A program made the translations under genes and the position numbers. Positions 53,748 through 62,336 of a DNA stretch of 64,000 nt are shown piece after piece. The stretch lies in NCBI RefSeq assembly GCF_015207375.1, contig NZ_JADEWY010000008.1, positions 1 through 64,000 of the forward strand, written 5' to 3'. A model generated the notes under the pieces. That model was given only the letters and a program-made list of their open reading frames with translations, searched no databases and was not told where the DNA came from. This DNA comes from Coleofasciculus sp. LEGE 07092. GTDB taxonomy: Bacteria; Cyanobacteriota; Cyanobacteriia; Cyanobacteriales; Coleofasciculaceae. The first letter of the stretch is position 1, and the number at the start of each line of letters is the position of its first letter.

Positions 53748-55082
53748 ATGAATAGCCTCAATCCTTTCCTGATTCAGCCAGAAACAACCGGCAGATATTT
53801 AGTCTTGCTGCCTGAAGATGAGATTGAAGCAGGTATGCAAACCCTACGGGATTCTGCTGGCATCAGTAGCGTTGCCAGAACAGCAGAGAGTGAAGGCAAC
53901 GCTTTACCCCCAGAACAGCTACAAGGTGCAGATACCGTAGTTTTCGACCAACTCGGCGTTGCCGTTGTCACCCTAGAACCGGAACAACTGCGATCTATCA
54001 ACGCCGCCACTACAAACACCAGTCCAATTCTCGCTCTCGAACCCGAACGGGTAGTCTACGCCTTGAGCGATATTCAACCGGGGCGCATGGGGCAACCCCC
54101 CTCCAGTGCGCTGACTCATTTTTCTGCCGATTACCTGCGCGGATATCGGGATGCCGTTGTTCATCTAGTCGATAACTTGCTGGGTGAACAAGCTGAGGCT
54201 TTAGTAGCCCCCCTTAATGAAGTTGAAACAACCTGGGGACTGCAAGTGACAAAGGTTGTAAACTCACCGATAGGCGGTCGTGGGATTCGAGTTGCAGTTC
54301 TAGATACTGGGTTTGACTTTACCCATCCCGATTTTACTGGACGCTCGATTATCGGCAAGTCTTTTATCCCGAATGAAGATGCTCAAGACGGCAATGGACA
54401 CGGCACCCATGTCATCGGTACTGCCTGCGGTTCTTTGAGTCCCCCGATTCCACCTCGTTACGGGGTTGGCTACGAAACCGAAATTTATGTGGGCAAGGTT
54501 TTGAGCAATCAAGGCAGTGGGTCAGATAGTGGAATTTTAGCAGGTATTGAGTGGGCAATTAGCAATGGTTGTCAGCTCATTTCCATGTCTCTTGGAGCAC
54601 CTGCCGTTTTGGGTCAGCCCTATTCTAGAGTATTTGAGCAAGTGGCTCGCCGCGCCTTACGCCGGGGAACGTTAATTATTGCAGCAGCGGGTAACGAAAG
54701 CGATCGCCGTACTCGTCTTGTTAACCCTGTCGGGCATCCTGCTAACTGCCCGTCTATTATGGCAGTTGCCGCTATTGATCGCCAGTTGCAAGTCGCCTTT
54801 TTCTCCAATGGCGGACTCAATCCCTTGGGTGGACAAATTGATATCGCTGCGCCCGGAGTTGATATTTACTCTAGTTGGCTGATGCCCCTCCGCTATCGCA
54901 CAATCAGCGGCACTAGTATGGCAACCCCCCACGTTAGTGGTATCGCTGCCCTCTACGCCCAGACAATGGGAGCCACAGGACAAGAACTCTGGAACCTGCT
55001 CATCCAGACAGCTTTGCGCCTCCCCCTTCCGGCAACAGACGTGGGTGCTGGCTTAGTACAAGCACCGGTTGATGTGTGCTAG
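53748..55082 (+). CDS. S8 family serine peptidase (subtilase)
   Basis: 444 residues with all three catalytic residues: Asp in VAVLDTGFDFTHPD, His in NGHGTHVIGTA and Ser in SGTSMATPHVSG. An N-terminal extension of about 175 residues precedes the catalytic domain; it has no signal peptide and might act as a prodomain. It could be cytoplasmic or exported by another route. The small I9-like gene starts 90 bp downstream. A member of subtilisin family S8A; substrate unknown. Confidence 0.93.
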   Translation: MNSLNPFLIQPETTGRYLVLLPEDEIEAGMQTLRDSAGISSVARTAESEGNALPPEQLQGADTVVFDQLGVAVVTLEPEQLRSINAATTNTSPILALEPERVVYALSDIQPGRMGQPPSSALTHFSADYLRGYRDAVVHLVDNLLGEQAEALVAPLNEVETTWGLQVTKVVNSPIGGRGIRVAVLDTGFDFTHPDFTGRSIIGKSFIPNEDAQDGNGHGTHVIGTACGSLSPPIPPRYGVGYETEIYVGKVLSNQGSGSDSGILAGIEWAISNGCQLISMSLGAPAVLGQPYSRVFEQVARRALRRGTLIIAAAGNESDRRTRLVNPVGHPANCPSIMAVAAIDRQLQVAFFSNGGLNPLGGQIDIAAPGVDIYSSWLMPLRYRTISGTSMATPHVSGIAALYAQTMGATGQELWNLLIQTALRLPLPATDVGAGLVQAPVDVC

Positions 55083-55116
55083 AACATCGGTTGAGTACGG
55101 TGCAGCAGAAATTCAC

Positions 55117-55150
55117 CTTCTGTCTTCTGTCTTCTGTCTTCTGCCTTCTT
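55117..55150 (+). repeat. TTCTGTC heptamer STRR
   Basis: Four in-register TTCTGTC/TTCTGCC units between the subtilase gene and the I9-like gene. Confidence 0.8.
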
Positions 55151-55172
55151 CACCCTAGCCCCTGTGATTCCC

Positions 55173-55412
55173 ATGTCCAAGATAAATGTGTCAGTTTCCC
55201 TTGATGACGAGCATATCGATCAAATACTTGAAGTTGCTCACAACTTAGAGTCTGCTGGCATGAAGGTTGAGAATATGATGTCTGGGATTGGAGTTCTAAC
55301 GGGTTCGTGTGACTCGGAAAAAATCGAGGTACTGGCTCGAGTTGAGGGAGTCTCGGCAGTTGAACCAGAACGACGAGTTCAAATCGCACCACCGGAGTCG
55401 GAAATCCAATAA
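55173..55412 (+). CDS. Peptidase inhibitor I9-like mini-protein
   Basis: 79 residues from ATG 55173; an in-frame GTG three codons earlier is possible. It reads SKINVSVSLDDEHIDQILEV, AGMKVENMMSGIGVLTGSCD and VEGVSAVEPERRVQIAPPES, the beta-alpha-beta plait of I9 prodomains/ferredoxin-like folds, including the V-x-x-V-E-P-(E/D) ending typical of subtilisin propeptides. Its place next to the subtilase suggests a propeptide in trans, acting as folding chaperone or inhibitor. It could be an unrelated small alpha/beta protein. Confidence 0.7.
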   Translation: MSKINVSVSLDDEHIDQILEVAHNLESAGMKVENMMSGIGVLTGSCDSEKIEVLARVEGVSAVEPERRVQIAPPESEIQ

Positions 55413-55551
55413 ATTGAGTCTGGTTTTTGGCATTGACTGGCGACAGTTTGTTCCGGTAAAGAAATGGCTGAAGCGATCGCAAGCGAAGCTCACCTTGCTA
55501 GAATCAACGCAATACTAACTCCGTCCGACCAAGCTAAATACAGAGGGTGAC

Positions 55552-55827
55552 ATGAGAACATTTCGCAATATGTGTGATAACCAGAAAGACTCCTCACCGA
55601 ACGATTCTGGTTCGATTCCCAATAAAGATTTGAAAGCAAGCGCCTACAGTATGGACGCTTTAATTCCAGGCTTTTACTCTTGGTTTAGTCCACTTCACCT
55701 CTATGGAGGTGGCAGTGAGGCAGAAGAAACTGATCCAGGTATGCTCCCTAGTTTTGGTGGTACGGCGCTAGTTTTACCCACGTATCGGATATTCCACACC
55801 TATCAGGGTGACTTCGACCCTCGATAA
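55552..55827 (+). CDS. Orphan 91-residue protein
   Basis: 91 residues with an SD (GAGG) 7 nt before the ATG and a strong intrinsic terminator 47 bp after the stop. The N-terminal third is polar (NQKDSSPNDSGSIPNKDLKA), the C-terminal two-thirds aromatic and Gly/Pro-rich (ALIPGFYSWFSPLHLYGGGS, LPTYRIFHTYQGDFDPR). This leader-plus-core look recalls peptide precursors, but there is no recognised leader motif and no family match. It sits between a subtilase/I9 pair and a DAO-type flavoprotein gene, all on one strand. Whether they cooperate is unknown. Confidence 0.6.
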   Translation: MRTFRNMCDNQKDSSPNDSGSIPNKDLKASAYSMDALIPGFYSWFSPLHLYGGGSEAEETDPGMLPSFGGTALVLPTYRIFHTYQGDFDPR

Positions 55828-55873
55828 GCGTGTAGTTACTGAAGAGCTAGACTCAATAACCATTTTATTGATT

Positions 55874-55909
55874 AAACCTGCTTATTTTTATACCTAAAAA
55901 GCAGGTTTT
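55874..55909 (+). terminator. Intrinsic terminator
   Basis: AAACCTGCTT (55874-55883) pairs with AAGCAGGTTT (55899-55908) around an AT-rich loop, ending in TTTT. It closes the 91-residue gene, making it separate from the flavoprotein gene. Confidence 0.85.
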
Positions 55910-55968
55910 CGTGTACAAACTGATGGAAGTCAATAAAGGTTATTCCACAAAAAGCGATCGCGAGGGCT

Positions 55969-57135
55969 ATGAAAATCTATGACTGGATTGTGGTGGGTGG
56001 TGGTATCACGGGTGCAGCCTTGGGTTACGAACTGCGTCAAAAGGGCTTCAGCGTCCTTATAATCGAGCAAGATGCCACCTTTCAAGGAGCGACCCGATAC
56101 AGCTACGGTGGACTCGCTTACTGGTCTGCCACCTCTGAGTTGACGCGAGTATTGTGTGCCGAAGGTATCGAACGCCACCGCACGTTATCGGCAGAATTAG
56201 ATACGGATACCGAATTCCGGGAACTGGATTTAGTACTAACGATTGCCGCCGATCGCAATCCAGAAGAAGTTGCGACCGCTTACCAAAATTTTGCCATTCC
56301 TCCAACACTTCTGACTGTAGAAGAAGCCTGCAAGTTGGAACCCCTGCTAAATCCAAATGCGATCGCAGGAGCACTCACCGTCCGTCATGGCCATATCAAT
56401 CCCGAACGCACGACCCAAGGCTACCTGCAAGCCTTCCACCGGGCTGGGGGCGAACTGGAATTCGCTCCTGTTGTGGAACTGCTGCAAAAGGGCAATTGCA
56501 TCCAAGGCGTCAAAACAACGAACCAAATCTATCACGCTGCCAACACGGTTATCTGTGCTGGTGGACTCAGTCGTGCCCTACTCCAAGCCACTGGCATTCA
56601 TGTCCATGTGTATTTTACCCATGCAGAAATGATTGAAACACCAAAAGTTGACTTGATGCTGCGTACTCTAGTCATGCCAGCAACGATGCAGCGATTTCAA
56701 CTTGAAGACAAAGCCAGTACTTTAGAAGTAGACCCCCTGTGGGATGAACCAGGACACGAACCCGTCCCACCAATTTTAGATGCCGGAGCAATTCAATTTT
56801 TAGATGGCAGTTTGCGGATGGGTCAAATCAGTCGGGTGCTGACTGACCCTAACGCTAGGATAGACTCGGTAAAAAGCGAAGCCGCCATTCGTACCTCTGT
56901 GGGAAACATCTTACCGACCTTGGAGAATTTACCCGGAACCTGGCATCACTGCTTAGTTGCATTCAGCAGCAATAGCCTTCCCCTAGTTGGAATACTTCCC
57001 GGTGTAGAGGGAGCCTACCTATTCTCCGGCTTCACCAATCCCTTAGTGTTCGTGCCGCCTCTAGCCCAGCACTTCGCCAACTGGGTGGCTGGGCAAGAAG
57101 ACAAGATTGTCCCTCAGCTATCTCCTACGGGTTAA
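55969..57135 (+). CDS. DAO-type FAD-dependent oxidoreductase
   Basis: 388 residues of the D-amino-acid-oxidase-like (DadA/glycine-oxidase) family: the Rossmann motif WIVVGGGITGAALGYELRQ with the acidic end of the second strand (LIIEQD), ATRYSYGGLAYW for FAD binding, GALTVRHGHINPERTTQGYL, NTVICAGGLSR, and the C-terminal HHCLVAFSSNSLPLVGILPG with the FAD-binding GVEGAYLFSGFT. It probably oxidises an amine or amino acid to an imine, giving H2O2 or reduced quinone. The substrate is unknown. Upstream is the terminator of the 91-residue gene, so it has its own promoter. Confidence 0.85.
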   Translation: MKIYDWIVVGGGITGAALGYELRQKGFSVLIIEQDATFQGATRYSYGGLAYWSATSELTRVLCAEGIERHRTLSAELDTDTEFRELDLVLTIAADRNPEEVATAYQNFAIPPTLLTVEEACKLEPLLNPNAIAGALTVRHGHINPERTTQGYLQAFHRAGGELEFAPVVELLQKGNCIQGVKTTNQIYHAANTVICAGGLSRALLQATGIHVHVYFTHAEMIETPKVDLMLRTLVMPATMQRFQLEDKASTLEVDPLWDEPGHEPVPPILDAGAIQFLDGSLRMGQISRVLTDPNARIDSVKSEAAIRTSVGNILPTLENLPGTWHHCLVAFSSNSLPLVGILPGVEGAYLFSGFTNPLVFVPPLAQHFANWVAGQEDKIVPQLSPTG

Positions 57136-57367
57136 GTCAGGGAACGTAAACTTAATTGACTGTTTCTTGTACTTTTTAAACAAAAATAAAATTCTGTATC
57201 ATTTGCTTGTGTTTCACAGAGAGAGGGGTATTATTGAAAATAACGAAGCAAATAAAGCTTCATCTGACAGATATTACAAGTGAGTAGAGCGTTAATTTAA
57301 GGAGGAAAAACTACCTGTTTTATATCGGATCTGTTTCAGTAGTATCTGTCATACCGAGTGACACTAT

Positions 57368-57532
57368 CTTAATTAACAACAGCAGCACTCAAGTAGAAAA
57401 CCGATCATTCCTCAGCTAGTAAATTGAGAGCGATGCAACTGAATAATGAAATTCAGTGCAACTCTATTTAGTATTTTTTACAGGAGGAAGTTATTCGGTA
57501 AATCGAAGAAGGAGTGCTGCTGTTGTTTTAAG
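57368..57532. ncRNA. Long irregular hairpin: structured RNA or MITE
   Basis: AACAACAGCAGCACTC (57375-57390) pairs perfectly with 57512-57527. The outer stem extends by CTTAA/TTAAG. Inside, ACCGA/TCGGT, TTCCTC/GAGGAA and a TGCAACTGAAT/ATTCAGTGCA terminal hairpin continue the fold. There is no ORF. A terminator follows at 57569. Strand unproven, plus favoured by the terminator. Confidence 0.55.
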
Positions 57533-57568
57533 TATTGTTTGAAAATAATGATTATTATTATCAAATAA

Positions 57569-57590
57569 CTCCGTTCTGAAAAGGACGGAG
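57569..57590 (+). terminator. Intrinsic terminator after the long hairpin
   Basis: CTCCGTTC and GGACGGAG form a hairpin (57569-57590) followed by ATTTGTTTT. It lies about 40 bp after the long hairpin, consistent with ending an RNA transcribed from the plus strand. Confidence 0.7.
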
Positions 57591-57636
57591 ATTTGTTTTC
57601 AATGGGGTGTATTCAAGTCCTGTCTTTAACCGCCTC

Positions 57637-57870
57637 TCATCCTATCGTTAAACTGTCGGGGGTACTCAGCGCCGCTTCGATACATCCCCCTAGACTTATG
57701 ACGGGGGTCTTCTCGGCGTTAAGATAAAGCTTAGGCATCAATAAATCATCGGTTTGAGCGATGGTAGGGAGCCGGAGGCGTTGGATGTAGGGTTGAGATG
57801 GTAGTGAATGCCCAGCGCCGTACCCGGCTTCTGTTGCGCTATTTCCCCTATCTCGAACATCCTCATACAA
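57637..57870 (-). other. Possible transposon-end remnant
   Basis: The region contains CCCCC/GGGGG arms around TAGACTTATGA (about 57684-57706) and adjoining text that recalls, from memory only, the ends of cyanobacterial IS200/IS605 elements. A 77-codon minus frame is open but has no domain. No transposase is left. Confidence 0.25.
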
Positions 57871-57887
57871 AATAGAATAGTTTTGCC

Positions 57888-58367
57888 ATGACTATTTATT
57901 TCTATAAAGCTGATGGACTCTACGGTTGCTTTTCCAACTTTTCCCTGCATCCGATCGAGATCGATGACTTGTACTGGTCAACTGTAGAACACTACTATCA
58001 GGCTCACAAGTTTGTCGGTACGGAAGATGAAGCCGCAATTCTTGCCATCCGCAATGCTCAGACGCCCCTGGAGGCAGCAACTCTAGGACGCGATCGCACC
58101 CGAAGGCGACGTTCGGACTGGGAGCAGGTGAAGCTGCAAATTATGTGGCGGGGTGTTTTGAGAAAGTTTTTGACCCATACTGACATTCAAGCCATTCTGC
58201 TGAATACTGGTGAAGAACTTCTTGTTGAAGATTCTCCCTGTGACTATTACTGGGGTTGCGGTAAAGATAAAACAGGTCAAAACCAACTCGGTAAAACGCT
58301 CATGAATGTCCGTCAAGAAATTCGGCGGCGCTTGGCAAAAGAACCGTGTACACTGCTCGAGCCATAA
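57888..58367 (+). CDS. NADAR (YbiA-like) family protein
   Basis: 159 residues of the NADAR superfamily. Motifs are YGCFSNFSLHPIEID, WSTVEHYYQAHKF, the basic RRRRSDWEQVKLQIM, and the C-terminal LVEDSPCDYYWGCGKDKTGQN. YbiA-type enzymes hydrolyse N-glycosidic bonds of riboflavin intermediates, and other members remove ADP-ribose from guanine in DNA or RNA, so the role may be damage control of flavin precursors or ADP-ribosylation reversal. No DarT-like toxin gene is adjacent. The single-copy, stand-alone context favours the housekeeping role. Confidence 0.9.
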   Translation: MTIYFYKADGLYGCFSNFSLHPIEIDDLYWSTVEHYYQAHKFVGTEDEAAILAIRNAQTPLEAATLGRDRTRRRRSDWEQVKLQIMWRGVLRKFLTHTDIQAILLNTGEELLVEDSPCDYYWGCGKDKTGQNQLGKTLMNVRQEIRRRLAKEPCTLLEP

Positions 58368-58619
58368 CCCCAAAGCCATGAACTTGATTGAAAATTCCTG
58401 TTACCTGTCATAAGCTTTTGTAAGTTAAAATGCTGTACTTATTCAGCCATTAAAAAAACTAAAAGGGTTGGCTAGTGATTTAACGGTTTGATTAACTTCT
58501 CAATTTTTACGAATGTTTTAATCCGCTTAAAAGTGACAGAGTACTTATTATGCAATTGAATTTACATACATTTATTAAATAGGTGTATTAAGGGAAACAT
58601 CATACCGAGAACTAAGACA

Positions 58620-61600
58620 GTGCAACAGCCAGAACTCAACCAGAAAGACTTGCTGCGCCGAATCACTAATCGGATTCGTCAATCTCTAGAATTGCAAGAA
58701 ATTTTAGACGCAACCGTTGCCGAAGTTCGGTCATTGCTCGTCACCGACCGAGTTATGGTTTATCGCTTTGATGAATCAGGCAGTGGACAAGTCATTGCTG
58801 AGTCTATTCAACGCGATCGCCTTCCTTCCCTGAACGGGCTACACTTTCCAGCCGATGACATTCCCGAAAAAGCCCGCCAGTTATATCTAAAAGTCCGCTT
58901 GCGTTCCATTGTGGACGTATCTTCAGGACTCATTGGTCTATCACCAATTGCAGGGGCTGGTACGGATGACCTATCAACGGTTGACGAAATCTTCTATCGC
59001 CCTGTAGACCCTTGCCATATCGCCTACTTGAAGGCAATGGGGGTCAACTCTTCAATGGTACTGCCGATTTTGCATTACGATGTCCAAGCCAAACATAACC
59101 GAGAGCAACTCTGGGGACTGTTAGTGTCTCATCACGCATCCAGCCGTATCACGAATAAACGGGAACTACAAACCCTGCAATCTGTAGTCGATCAAGTATC
59201 CATTGCGATCGCTCAATCAAATCTCCTGTCTCAAGCACGCCAACAGCACACCCGCGAAGCCACAATCAATCGCGTATCCACACTATTGCATTCCTTACCC
59301 ACAATCGAACTGCAAGCTGCCCTCGAAGAAACCGTCAATGCCCTTCAAGGCTCCGGCGGCAGACTCTACATCGCCCCCCGCCAAACCCACGATACTGCCA
59401 AGTGGCTAACCTGCGGTATTCAACCCGAACAGTGCGGTCGAGACAACTTAATTGAAGAACATCCCACCTTTACAACGTGGGTGGCATCAGAATCAGACAT
59501 CAGAGACTCTGACAGCGATGAACCTACAACACCAAACTCCCATTCCCTCTTTCCCCTTCCTGTTCGGCGAGCGCGGCAACTGAGCTTGTCGAAGTTCAGT
59601 CGAGGGGCGGAAGCCCTTTCCCCCCATGACAGTAGCAAACCCGTAACCGTTACTGACCTCTATCTAGTCCCAGCCTTAGCCGCCCTCACCCCAGTGTTTC
59701 AGTCTACTCCGATCCGGGGCTGGCTCGTTTTACCCCTGTGTTATCGCTCCTCATTTCTCGGCTACTTGAGTATCTTCCGGTCTCAGATGGATAAAGAAAT
59801 TCTCTGGGCAGGATGCTTTAACTCAAATGAAAACCAAAAGTTTCCCCGCCAGTCCTTTGAACAGTGGCGAGAGTTAAAACGTAATCAAGCCCAACCTTGG
59901 ACGGCTAATGACATCGAGCTAGCCAGTTCTCTTGGTCATCATTTTGCTATGGCAATCGAGCAGTATAAGCTTTACTCTCAGGTAAATGCTCTCAACAATA
60001 ACTTAGAATTTCAGATTGCAGAACGCACCGCTAAGTTACGACAGTCGTTAGATCAAGGACGAGCACTTCAGCGAGTTACCAATCATATTCGCAGCACCCT
60101 TGAGCTGAGAACCACTCTGCAAACCATCGTGCGAGAAGTTCGCAACTTGTTGGACACTGACCGAGTACTTATTTACCAGTTTACGAATGAGTCTTGTGGT
60201 CAGATTATTGTCGAATCGATTGAGGGGAATTGGTCATCGCTTTTAGAAAGCGGCGCTCCCCCAGATTTCTTTTCCCAACGGCAAATTCAATTCTACAAAC
60301 GAGGCAAAGTGGGCGTGATTCGAGATATCTCCCGTGCCAACCTCACTCTTACTCAACGAGAATTTTCGCAGGGTTGCCAAATCCAAGCTGCTTTAATTGC
60401 GCCCATTGGTGTAGGCAATCACCAGGAAGACAAGGCTCTAGAAATTCCAGAGGAGCAACCGCTGTGGGGACTTCTGATTGCCCAAGAATGCAAAGCACTG
60501 CGATATTGGCTTCCCTATGAAATTAAGTTACTGCAAAAGTTAGCTGACCAAGCGGCTGTGGCGATTCAGCAAGCTGAACTGTATGAACGAAGCCGCACGG
60601 TTGCGGCAATCGCTCAAGCCCACGCTCAGAAACTGGCAATTGCCGCCGAACAGCAGAAAGCTTTATTTGGGGTCATTACAAAAATTCGAGAGTCTTTGGA
60701 TGTTGAAACCATTTTCAAGGCAACAACGACAGAAGTCCGGCGGCTGCTAGACGCTGACCGGGTGGCAGTTCTGCGGTTCATCTCCGACTCTAGCCGCGAC
60801 TGTGGAGAGTTCGTCTCTGAGGATGTACAACCCGGTTTTGCCTCTGTTTTAACGGCAAAAATTCATGACCATTGCTTCAGTCACCAGCATGCTAGCCAAT
60901 ATTATCAGGGTCCAATTGTGGCAGTAGCTGATATTTACCAGGCAGGTTTTAAGGAGTGTTACGTCCAGCAGTTAGCAGAATTCCAAGTTCAGGCTCAATT
61001 GTTAGTACCATTGCTGAAAGGGGGAAGGGGTACAGGTTCGCCGTCCCAACTGTGGGGATTGCTTTGCATTCATCAATGTCGGCAGTCACGACAGTGGGAG
61101 TCATCTGAGATTGAATTTGTCAAGCAGATCGCGGTGCATCTGGGGGTTGCCTTACAGCAAGCGGAATTATTCGGGCAAACTCAGCAACAGGCAGAGCAAC
61201 TAGCGATCGCCTTTGATAATCTCAAGCAAACTCAAGCTCAACTCATTCAAACTGAAAAAATGTCCAGTTTAGGACAGTTAGTTGCGGGTGTCGCCCATGA
61301 AATTAACAATCCGGTCAACTTTATCTATGGCAACCTTTCTCATACCAGTCAGTATGCCAAGGATTTGTTCGATCTGCTACACCTCTATCAGCACTATTAT
61401 GATGATCCTGTACCAGCGATTGTTGAGCGATCGCAACTCATTGACTTAAATTTTCTGGAGGAAGATTTACCGAAAATCCTGAAATCGATGCAAATTGGAG
61501 CTGATCGCATCCGTCAGCTTGTGCTATCTCTGAGAAATTTTTCCCGTCTGGATCAAGCCGAAAAGAAGTTAGTTGACATTCATGAAGGACTCGAAAGTAC

Positions 61601-62141
61601 CCTATTAATTTTACAACATCGGCTCAAAGCTAAACCCAACTGTCCGAGTATTCAGGTGGTGAAAAATTACGATAATTTGCCAAAGATTGAGTGTTATACT
61701 AGTCAGCTTAATCAAGTTTTTATGAATGTTTTGAGTAACGCCATTGATGCTTTAGAAACTTACAACACGAACCCAACATTCCAGGAAATTAATAAATCCC
61801 CAAGTACAATTACTATTTCTACTCACTTTAATCACTCCAGTATTCGAGACAAAAAGAAATTAGGTTCTTCCCAACCTGCCAATAACCCATTACTGTCTCC
61901 TTACTACGTTTTGATTCAAATTGCTGACAATGGCTCGGGTATGACACCAGACTTACAAGCTCAAATTTTTGACCCCTTTTTCACAACGAAACCCATTGGG
62001 AAAGGAACGGGCTTGGGTCTTTCGATTAGTTATCAGATTATCGTAGAGAAACACGGTGGTGTTTTTGAATGTATTTCTTATCCTGGAAAAGGAACTGAAT
62101 TTTTGATTGAGATTCCTACAGAGCAGTCTCAAAGGGAGTAG
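58620..62141 (+). CDS. Four-GAF sensor histidine kinase with phytochrome-like GAF1
   Basis: 1173 residues from GTG 58620. Four GAF domains: GAF1 (about 10-200) is phytochrome/cyanobacteriochrome-like with FPADDIPEKARQLY and the Cys-His bilin site DPCHIAYLKAMGVNS (Cys132); GAF2 (about 220-450) is degenerate; GAF3 (about 480-660) and GAF4 (about 680-870) lack that Cys-His. HisKA carries the phosphoacceptor His893 in LVAGVAHEINNPVNF, and HATPase has NVLSNAIDALE, DNGSGMTPD and GKGTGLGLSISY. There is no transmembrane segment, so it is a soluble sensor. Bilin binding is expected from GAF1; ho1 in this window could supply biliverdin. No response regulator is adjacent. Within GAF2 an intergenic-type repeat is translated in frame (see findings). 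Confidence 0.92.
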   Translation: MQQPELNQKDLLRRITNRIRQSLELQEILDATVAEVRSLLVTDRVMVYRFDESGSGQVIAESIQRDRLPSLNGLHFPADDIPEKARQLYLKVRLRSIVDVSSGLIGLSPIAGAGTDDLSTVDEIFYRPVDPCHIAYLKAMGVNSSMVLPILHYDVQAKHNREQLWGLLVSHHASSRITNKRELQTLQSVVDQVSIAIAQSNLLSQARQQHTREATINRVSTLLHSLPTIELQAALEETVNALQGSGGRLYIAPRQTHDTAKWLTCGIQPEQCGRDNLIEEHPTFTTWVASESDIRDSDSDEPTTPNSHSLFPLPVRRARQLSLSKFSRGAEALSPHDSSKPVTVTDLYLVPALAALTPVFQSTPIRGWLVLPLCYRSSFLGYLSIFRSQMDKEILWAGCFNSNENQKFPRQSFEQWRELKRNQAQPWTANDIELASSLGHHFAMAIEQYKLYSQVNALNNNLEFQIAERTAKLRQSLDQGRALQRVTNHIRSTLELRTTLQTIVREVRNLLDTDRVLIYQFTNESCGQIIVESIEGNWSSLLESGAPPDFFSQRQIQFYKRGKVGVIRDISRANLTLTQREFSQGCQIQAALIAPIGVGNHQEDKALEIPEEQPLWGLLIAQECKALRYWLPYEIKLLQKLADQAAVAIQQAELYERSRTVAAIAQAHAQKLAIAAEQQKALFGVITKIRESLDVETIFKATTTEVRRLLDADRVAVLRFISDSSRDCGEFVSEDVQPGFASVLTAKIHDHCFSHQHASQYYQGPIVAVADIYQAGFKECYVQQLAEFQVQAQLLVPLLKGGRGTGSPSQLWGLLCIHQCRQSRQWESSEIEFVKQIAVHLGVALQQAELFGQTQQQAEQLAIAFDNLKQTQAQLIQTEKMSSLGQLVAGVAHEINNPVNFIYGNLSHTSQYAKDLFDLLHLYQHYYDDPVPAIVERSQLIDLNFLEEDLPKILKSMQIGADRIRQLVLSLRNFSRLDQAEKKLVDIHEGLESTLLILQHRLKAKPNCPSIQVVKNYDNLPKIECYTSQLNQVFMNVLSNAIDALETYNTNPTFQEINKSPSTITISTHFNHSSIRDKKKLGSSQPANNPLLSPYYVLIQIADNGSGMTPDLQAQIFDPFFTTKPIGKGTGLGLSISYQIIVEKHGGVFECISYPGKGTEFLIEIPTEQSQRE
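59555..59632 (+). repeat. Dispersed-repeat-like insert inside the kinase gene
   Basis: The 78 bp contain an inverted motif (ACTGAGCTTGTCGAAGTTCAGT) of the type found as intergenic repeats in cyanobacteria. It encodes RRARQLSLSKFSRGAEAL in frame within the degenerate GAF2. Confidence 0.5.
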
Positions 62142-62336
62142 GGAGTGGAGAGATGGGGGAGATAGAATTGTCACACTATTCCCCTTGTTTCCTTCAGGAC
62201 TTAGGTCTTAAGGGGTGACAAGCAGCTCAAGAGCTGGACAGACAAAAGATTTCAGCCCTTCATGAAAACTTTACAAACTAAAATTCTAAAAAGGAATACT
62301 ATTCATACATCAAAATAATCCCCACGGGTTTGGTCA

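Noticed and set aside
55609-55619. GGTTCGATTCC, the T-loop of a tRNA
   Set aside because: No acceptor, D or anticodon stem around it; it lies within the 91-residue frame.
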